From a virus, in IMG/VR virus record IMGVR_UViG_3300023109_000187, positions 1 through 20,192 of that record: a DNA stretch of 20,192 bases. One strand, written 5' to 3'. The notes under the pieces were generated by a model. That model was not told the origin of the DNA. It did not search any database and saw only the letters and a program-made list of their open reading frames with translations. Below, piece by piece: positions 14,728 through 20,192 of this stretch (the first letter of the stretch is position 1; every line of letters begins with the position of its first letter). Position numbers and translations under genes: made by a program.

Positions 14728-15687
14728 TTAAGAAAAAGATAAATCAACTTCATAATAAGCGTTTACGTGATACAATGCATCAGCAGTAGTAAAGTCTATA
14801 ACTAATGTATGAGTTGTGTTTGCAGCTAAAGTATATGGAGGAGCTGTTGTATAAGTCTTTACTACAGGACCCATTACACAGCCTAATCCACCACCAGGGG
14901 CGTTAGCATTTGCTACTTGTGTTCCATTTAATGTAAAAGTAATTCTTTCAAAGTTGGAATTCTGAGCCTCTCCAACTCCTTCAAAATCTAACCCTAAATT
15001 TACAGCAGAAGAACCCACTACGATAGTAGCAGTTGCCGTCCCTGCTTGTATAGAGCTACAAGTACCGCCACAATTAGTTGAATCTACTATATCATACCTA
15101 ATAGTTTGATTACCTGCGGAAATAGTCCAAGGAGTTGAGTCACAAGTGTTGCTTACTGTTGTTGCCCAAGATAAACCCGTCACAGGTATTGCAATAGTAT
15201 TAAAATTAACAACAGAACCATAGCCTGTTCCAAAATTATTAGTAGCAAAAGCCCTTACATAATAAGTAGTAGATGGGCTTAAACTTGTAAGCGAAGAATT
15301 AAAGCTTCCTAACCCATCGCCAACTATTTCAGCGTTAATAGTTGTAAAACTTAAAAAATTAGAAGAAAGACTGTACTGAACACCTTTTGCTATAATATCA
15401 GAAGCGTTGACCCCATTAACCAAACTTGTACCACCAGATACTGCTGTACTACTTGTTATACTTGCAATAGGCTTTGTGGTTATTGTAGGTACTGTTCTGG
15501 TAACTGGGTTTGGTAAGCAAGCCGTATTTACTGTTGGATATATATTGCCTGATCCCGCTGAATTACCACCATTTACTAAATCATATAAATGAATAGGGGG
15601 AGTTATAGTTCCTGAGCCATATGTTCCATACAAAGCCTCTTGAGCTATTGCTTCCAATGATAATGTTCCTGATGTTGGTACCGCCAT
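14728..15687 (-). CDS. Tail or virion protein with fibronectin-III-like domain
   Basis: 319 residues. The N-terminus, TSGTLSLEAIAQEALYGTYG and PPIHLYDLVNGG, resembles the opening of virion proteins in marine phages. Residues ~70-168 carry a fibronectin type III-like end, SPSTTYYVRAFATNNFGTGY, which usually mediates carbohydrate or cell-surface contacts. The C-terminal half (~170-319) is beta-rich with Cys at CDSTPWT, CGGTCSS and GLGCVMG, possible disulfides. No signal peptide is seen. It follows the fibre with a TAATG junction, so it is probably a second fibre or adhesion subunit. Confidence 0.7.
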   Translation of the reverse strand: MAVPTSGTLSLEAIAQEALYGTYGSGTITPPIHLYDLVNGGNSAGSGNIYPTVNTACLPNPVTRTVPTITTKPIASITSSTAVSGGTSLVNGVNASDIIAKGVQYSLSSNFLSFTTINAEIVGDGLGSFNSSLTSLSPSTTYYVRAFATNNFGTGYGSVVNFNTIAIPVTGLSWATTVSNTCDSTPWTISAGNQTIRYDIVDSTNCGGTCSSIQAGTATATIVVGSSAVNLGLDFEGVGEAQNSNFERITFTLNGTQVANANAPGGGLGCVMGPVVKTYTTAPPYTLAANTTHTLVIDFTTADALYHVNAYYEVDLSFS

Positions 15688-18600
15688 TATATATTACAAT
15701 TACAGTTATTACAAGTACACGGCTTTGATTTTAATAAATCTATTTCCGCTTTTAATTCTTTTATTGCTTCAAGAAGTATTGGTGCAATGCCCTGATGTCT
15801 CATTGACAACATACCTTCCTTATTTTCTCTTACAAGTTCTGGTACAACTTTTTGTACATCTTGAGCTATAAATCCTATGTCTTCCTTTATATCTAGTATA
15901 CTATCACTTTCTTTCCAATCAAAAGTAACCCCTTGAAGTTTTGTAACTTTATCTAAAGCTGACTCTATAGGTTTGATGTTTTCTTTTAATCTTTTATCTG
16001 ACGGAGATCCATAGGCTACAAGATCACCTGTTACAGTAAGTGTTCCAGTGCTTTGTTGCAATTTCATAAATACCACTGGAGTTGTAGCATCATCTTGCCA
16101 TCTCCAATTGTAATTTGTACCCGCTGTCATTTTAAATATAGCAGCGTTATTACCTGTAGAATTTGGCTTCATGTAAAGATGAGCATCACCTGCTGTTGAG
16201 GTCTCTATTTCAATTTGAGCCTGTATGCCTGAAGCTTTAATTACTGTACCTGAAGTATTTCCTTGATTAACATGCAACTTAACTAAAGGATTTGTTACCC
16301 CGATCCCGACGTCACCGTTAGTATCAATTGTCATCTTAGTATCAGTATTACCCAAAATACTAGTTGTGCCTGTCTTGAATACTAATTCGCTTTGCGAAGC
16401 AAGAGTTAAAATATTTCCCTCTAAAGAACCTATTGCATTTACTTGACCTCCTTCGTCATCGGTGAAATGTATTATTGAATTATTATCCACGCCTCCTGAA
16501 GCAATTATAAGCTGAGCTGTATCATCAGCTGTTGCATCACCTTCTATTTCTAACTTAGCACCAGGATTAATAGTCCCAATACCGACGTTGCCATCAGTAA
16601 CTCTTAACACCTCATTTGAGTTGTTATCCATTATACGAGTTGAAAACTCTTGACCGTCCCAATCACCTAATGTTAAAACGTCTAAAACCTCTAAAGCCCA
16701 CCCTTTTCCATTTATTAAATAACCATTACTTCCAGTGGTGTCAATGTCGCCATTAACTTCTAATTTCGAACCAGGACTAGTCGTCCCAATCCCGACGCTG
16801 CCGCTACCTGAAAAAATAACATCTCCTCCGTTTGGATTTAAATTTAAATTAGAAGCGGCTCCACTTACACCTACAACTCTGGCTTGTATAGATGATCTAC
16901 CCATCTCCATTCTAAAATAACCATCACCAACTTGTAAATTACTTGAATTATTCCCTGACACAAAAAACGAAGCACCTGGCCCGTATAAAGTACCAGTCAT
17001 TGCTTGACCTACTGAAGACCCGCCAGCAAGCGGCACGAATACACCTGTGCCTGGAGGTGTGGTTGTTGCTGTGATATTACCAGAAGCGTCAGACACTAAT
17101 GTACCCGCTCCGTATTGACTTAATTTTAATAGTCCGGTTTCACCAAGAACCATTGATTCATTTAAAGCCGTTCCGTTTGCTGTGTAAAAATTAAATTTAC
17201 CTGTGTTTACGTTAGAACCAGCTTTGTTTATTCTTATTTCAGCTACTCTATTAGATGATAAAGTAGATTGATAATTTGTAAAAGATAAATAGCCAAAATC
17301 ATTAGCGTCATCAGCATCTGAGCTACCTGATATTACTAAACCAGCTTGTTGCAATGTAGTAGAAGTAGAACCTCCAGCAGCAATATTTAACCCTGTTTCT
17401 AAAAAACCTAAAACATTAGGACTAGTCGTTCCAATCCCGACGTTGCCATCAAAAACAGATGTTCCGCTTGAATTAACATCAAATATTGGTACACCTGATA
17501 TATCCGATACTGCAAATATGCTTCCGCTAAGATCATCTGTAACTGAGAATAGCTGACCTTGTGTCCCCTGTACGTCTAGCTTAGCTGAAGGACTAGTCGT
17601 TCCGATTCCGACGTTTTGATTATTATCTATAAACATAGCTACACTACCTGATGTAGAAAAACTGGTAGCATATGCTGATTTTATTTGTATATTATTACTA
17701 CTATTTTCTATATAAGAATCACCAGAAACAGTTCCGTCACAGAATATTTCAAAATAATCATTGGTATTATTATCACTGCTTCTTATTTTACCTTCAACAT
17801 CTAACGGAACCGCAGGATTAGTCCTTCCGATCCCGACGTTTCTACTATTGTTTATATAAAAAGCAGAAGTGCTTCCGTCCATTTGTATATCAAAACTAGA
17901 AGCTCCGCTTGAGTTATTTATATCAACCCCTATAACTAAGTTATCACCAGTTACTCCACTTATTTTATTAAAAGCGCCTAGATACAAATCTCCAGTTAAA
18001 GGATAACTTGCGCCAGCTGAAAGCGGTAAGTAAGGACCTGTGCCAGAACCTGGTATTGTATTTGTTTTAACTACATTTCCAGAAGCGTCTGTACCTAGTA
18101 AATACGTTGGAGTACCTGTTTGGTTTGTAGAGTTGTAATTATTAAATTTAACAGCGCCTAGGTTATTTATGTTCATTCTTTCTACAGCTGCTGCTGCATC
18201 TCCAGTTCCAAATGATAAAGCATATCTTGTACCTACGTTTGTTGCAACAGAGTTTATAAACCCCATTACATTATTACCACCTGTACTTGCGTCATTAGAT
18301 TTAAACTCTATTTTACCAATAGATTCTCCAGTAAGAACAGTAGTATCAGAAGAAGTCAATCTAAGAACTCCACCTGAGGCAGATTCTACTTCAAGATTAG
18401 TGTCAGGACTAGTCGTCCCGATCCCGACGTTGCCTGTTCCAGAAGCATAATAAACATCTTGACCGTTTCTAGCCCAGTTATTTGTTTGAGTATCTGTATG
18501 AGTTCTGGTTACGTTTAAGAAAGCCGTGGATTCTACTCCTACAGCCCAAGCTGTTGTAGACCAATCGGTAACTGTACTACTATGATTTAAAGTAGCATCA

Positions 18601-20192
18601 ATTACATTCACCTTTAAATAACTCCATGTTGAGGTTAATTCACCTATGTAGAAACAACATTTAGTACCGTCGTGACCAAATCTTACAGTAAAGTTTTTAT
18701 CAATATTTGATTGACTTGATAACCAAGCAGAAGTATTTACCCAGTTTGGACCTCCAGTATAGGTATACCCAGCTACGGTGAGATCAAAAGATTCGCCTGT
18801 AGAGTAGTCAAAAACTCTAACAGTAATTGTTAACATAGTATTTGTCCACGATGTCGGTAATGTAACCTTTATAGCCCCAGTGACGGGATTACCACCATTA
18901 TATGAGCCACCTTTTGGAAATAGTAATCTGTTTTTATTACCTCCTTCGTCATTAACAAAACCTTGTGAATCAGTAGGTCCTTGAACTTCTAATTTATAAG
19001 AAGGAATAGTCGTTCCGATCCCGACGTTGCCTGGGTTTGAAAAATAAGCGTCTGTGGTGCTTCCATCTAAAGTTAAATAAGATACTGAAGCTCCAGAACC
19101 GTTATCACATTCAAATATTATATCTTTATCATCCGCGTGGTTACTAATATATAAATTACCCACTGAATTTGCAATTGCACTATTTGTTCCGTTATGCTGA
19201 ATTGTTAAATCATTGCCAGCTCCCCATTTTGCTAATACTTGATCTCCGTGCTGTGTGTGATCATTAAATTGTGTAACACCAGTCATTGTCCCGCCAGCAA
19301 GCGGTAAGTAATTACCAATAGGTACTGCTGCAGCTGCCGCATCCGCATAAGCAGTTGTAGCTATTAATGTAGAGTTATTACCAGCTGTTTGTGTTGTACC
19401 AGTGGTTGCTGTGTTTATTGTTCCTTTATGATCTCCATAAAAAATTCCAGAATTAATTTGACCATCTGCTGGATTAGTAGGAATACCAGTAGGGCTATAT
19501 TCTCCAAAATTTAACTGACCACCAGCACTTAGCCATAATGATTTAGAAGCGCGACCTGCCCAATGAAAATTTAAATTAGGCGCATACTTGTCTGCGCTTT
19601 GAGCAGAACCCACTTGACCTCTTTCGTTGATACTTATAGGAGAGTTTTCCCAATCCTCATTATTAGTTAATGTTGTACTAAATTGAGACATACCCCCTTG
19701 CACATCAAGCTTGCTTGCAGGATTAGTCGTCCCGATCCCAACACCTGTTCCGTCTAATACCATACCAGCTGTAGTAAAAGCACCACTTCCGTGTATAAAA
19801 GCTAAAGCATCTTCAGAGTGATCATACCCTATTTTAGCTTTATTTGTACCAACTTGTTTAAAATACATAACACTATCATTGTTGGCTATAGAATTTAAAG
19901 CTAATTGTGATGCAGAAGACGAACCTATTGTTATTACATCTCCAGATTGTGTTATTAAAGAATTACCTAAAGTTTCTGAATCTGTAACAGAGCTTGGACC
20001 TTCCCATAAAGCTACAGTTTGACCAGTACCTACACCTGACAATACAGATGAGTTATCTATTTTTTGCCAACCACCTGTTCCTGTGCCTGCGCAATCAACT
20101 ATATCGTCATTCCAAATAACCCAGTCTCCTGTTTCCCAAGAGTCAGGTTCACAACCTGTACCATTTGGCTCAGCGGTACCAGCGGCACTACA
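15687..20192 (-). CDS. Giant tail fibre with S74 intramolecular chaperone (open at right edge)
   Basis: At least 1501 residues. The frame remains open to 20192 with no stop, so the TTG at 20042 is not the start. The right-edge part encodes GDWVIWNDDIVDCAG and GWQKIDNSS, typical of phage fibre linkers. The body has nine VGIGT-type repeats and LPLAGG-type units (YLPLAGGTMTG, YLPLSAG, VPLAGGS). The last 104 residues form the S74 peptidase/chaperone: SDKRLKENI begins at 15999-16001 (Ser) with the Lys of KRLK, then GFIAQDVQ, EGMLSMRHQGIAPILLEAIK and a coiled coil. This domain folds the trimer and cuts itself off before that Ser. The very end, CTCNNCNCN, is Cys-rich. It recognises host receptors at the tail tip. 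Confidence 0.93.
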   Translation of the reverse strand, partial: CSAAGTAEPNGTGCEPDSWETGDWVIWNDDIVDCAGTGTGGWQKIDNSSVLSGVGTGQTVALWEGPSSVTDSETLGNSLITQSGDVITIGSSSASQLALNSIANNDSVMYFKQVGTNKAKIGYDHSEDALAFIHGSGAFTTAGMVLDGTGVGIGTTNPASKLDVQGGMSQFSTTLTNNEDWENSPISINERGQVGSAQSADKYAPNLNFHWAGRASKSLWLSAGGQLNFGEYSPTGIPTNPADGQINSGIFYGDHKGTINTATTGTTQTAGNNSTLIATTAYADAAAAAVPIGNYLPLAGGTMTGVTQFNDHTQHGDQVLAKWGAGNDLTIQHNGTNSAIANSVGNLYISNHADDKDIIFECDNGSGASVSYLTLDGSTTDAYFSNPGNVGIGTTIPSYKLEVQGPTDSQGFVNDEGGNKNRLLFPKGGSYNGGNPVTGAIKVTLPTSWTNTMLTITVRVFDYSTGESFDLTVAGYTYTGGPNWVNTSAWLSSQSNIDKNFTVRFGHDGTKCCFYIGELTSTWSYLKVNVIDATLNHSSTVTDWSTTAWAVGVESTAFLNVTRTHTDTQTNNWARNGQDVYYASGTGNVGIGTTSPDTNLEVESASGGVLRLTSSDTTVLTGESIGKIEFKSNDASTGGNNVMGFINSVATNVGTRYALSFGTGDAAAAVERMNINNLGAVKFNNYNSTNQTGTPTYLLGTDASGNVVKTNTIPGSGTGPYLPLSAGASYPLTGDLYLGAFNKISGVTGDNLVIGVDINNSSGASSFDIQMDGSTSAFYINNSRNVGIGRTNPAVPLDVEGKIRSSDNNTNDYFEIFCDGTVSGDSYIENSSNNIQIKSAYATSFSTSGSVAMFIDNNQNVGIGTTSPSAKLDVQGTQGQLFSVTDDLSGSIFAVSDISGVPIFDVNSSGTSVFDGNVGIGTTSPNVLGFLETGLNIAAGGSTSTTLQQAGLVISGSSDADDANDFGYLSFTNYQSTLSSNRVAEIRINKAGSNVNTGKFNFYTANGTALNESMVLGETGLLKLSQYGAGTLVSDASGNITATTTPPGTGVFVPLAGGSSVGQAMTGTLYGPGASFFVSGNNSSNLQVGDGYFRMEMGRSSIQARVVGVSGAASNLNLNPNGGDVIFSGSGSVGIGTTSPGSKLEVNGDIDTTGSNGYLINGKGWALEVLDVLTLGDWDGQEFSTRIMDNNSNEVLRVTDGNVGIGTINPGAKLEIEGDATADDTAQLIIASGGVDNNSIIHFTDDEGGQVNAIGSLEGNILTLASQSELVFKTGTTSILGNTDTKMTIDTNGDVGIGVTNPLVKLHVNQGNTSGTVIKASGIQAQIEIETSTAGDAHLYMKPNSTGNNAAIFKMTAGTNYNWRWQDDATTPVVFMKLQQSTGTLTVTGDLVAYGSPSDKRLKENIKPIESALDKVTKLQGVTFDWKESDSILDIKEDIGFIAQDVQKVVPELVRENKEGMLSMRHQGIAPILLEAIKELKAEIDLLKSKPCTCNNCNCNI
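15690..15719 (-). other. C-terminal Cys cluster of the fibre chaperone domain
   Basis: The final ten codons encode C-T-C-N-N-C-N-C-N-I, four Cys in eight residues. It follows the coiled coil of the S74 domain and should be released with it after self-cleavage, so it is not expected in the mature fibre. It may bind a metal or cross-link the three chaperone chains before release. Confidence 0.85.
16293..19745 (-). repeat. Nine near-identical NVGIGTT-coding DNA repeats in the fibre gene
   Basis: Each copy is about 21-25 bases, coding N-V-G-I-G-T-T-x-P followed by a K-L-D/E-V segment. Copies are at 16293-16313, 16569-16589, 16779-16799, 17424-17444, 17595-17615, 17820-17840, 18411-18431, 19008-19028 and 19725-19745. 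Most read close to AGTCGTCCCGATCCCGACGT on the plus strand. They are strikingly GC-rich for this DNA and more alike in codons than the surrounding unit sequences, so the DNA itself may be conserved. Confidence 0.9.

Noticed and set aside
16293-19745. CRISPR-like array of short repeats
   Set aside because: Spacing is irregular (about 170 to 720 bases) and the repeats lie in frame within a fibre coding sequence.

Overview
The window is a stretch of a tailed-phage genome: its virion-assembly and late genes, all on the minus strand and therefore transcribed from high to low coordinates. The hallmark genes are a large terminase, a portal protein, an acidic scaffold-like protein, the start of a probable major capsid protein, a holin-like membrane protein and a giant tail fibre. 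The DNA is AT-rich. Gene starts are preceded by A/T-only leaders with no visible Shine-Dalgarno sequence, as is usual in Bacteroidota, and the terminase and portal sequences resemble those of crAss-like and marine flavobacterial phages. A Bacteroidota (probably marine flavobacterial) host is my inference. No tRNA, integrase, insertion sequence or CRISPR array was seen.

Layout in transcription order: (1) 20192-15687, an open-ended tail fibre of at least 1501 residues with nine VGIGT-type repeats and a C-terminal S74 self-cleaving chaperone domain; (2) 15687-14010, three accessory virion or tail proteins; (3) 13943-11820, a small helical protein followed by a phage GroEL and GroES pair in the order groEL-groES; (4) 11823-9530, a winged-helix protein, an HExxH metalloprotease-like protein, and a run of basic proteins, several sharing a P-I-T-S-K-I-K start and SPAK motifs, ending with a 51-residue Cys-containing protein not covered by a longer-ORF scan; (5) 9523-7538, a very basic 351-residue protein, a holin-like protein and a beta-rich virion protein; (6) 7479-6219, a coiled-coil protein, a small protein, a protein that looks like two fused GroES folds, and a small-terminase candidate; (7) 6219-1, terminase, portal, scaffold and capsid.

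The genes are packed almost without gaps. At seven junctions the stop and next start share one base (TAATG), which suggests coupled translation of one or a few long transcripts. There is no gene-free stretch over 300 bases; the longest is 66 bases (13944-14009).

The most notable content is a folding kit: GroEL, a GroES lacking the usual roof loop, a separate tandem GroES-like protein beside the terminase, a prefoldin-like coiled coil and the S74 intramolecular chaperone. Other points are a sharply GC-richer block inside the terminase ATPase domain, a family of basic proteins with a common N-terminal peptide, and a (TAAA)7 tract directly before a start codon.
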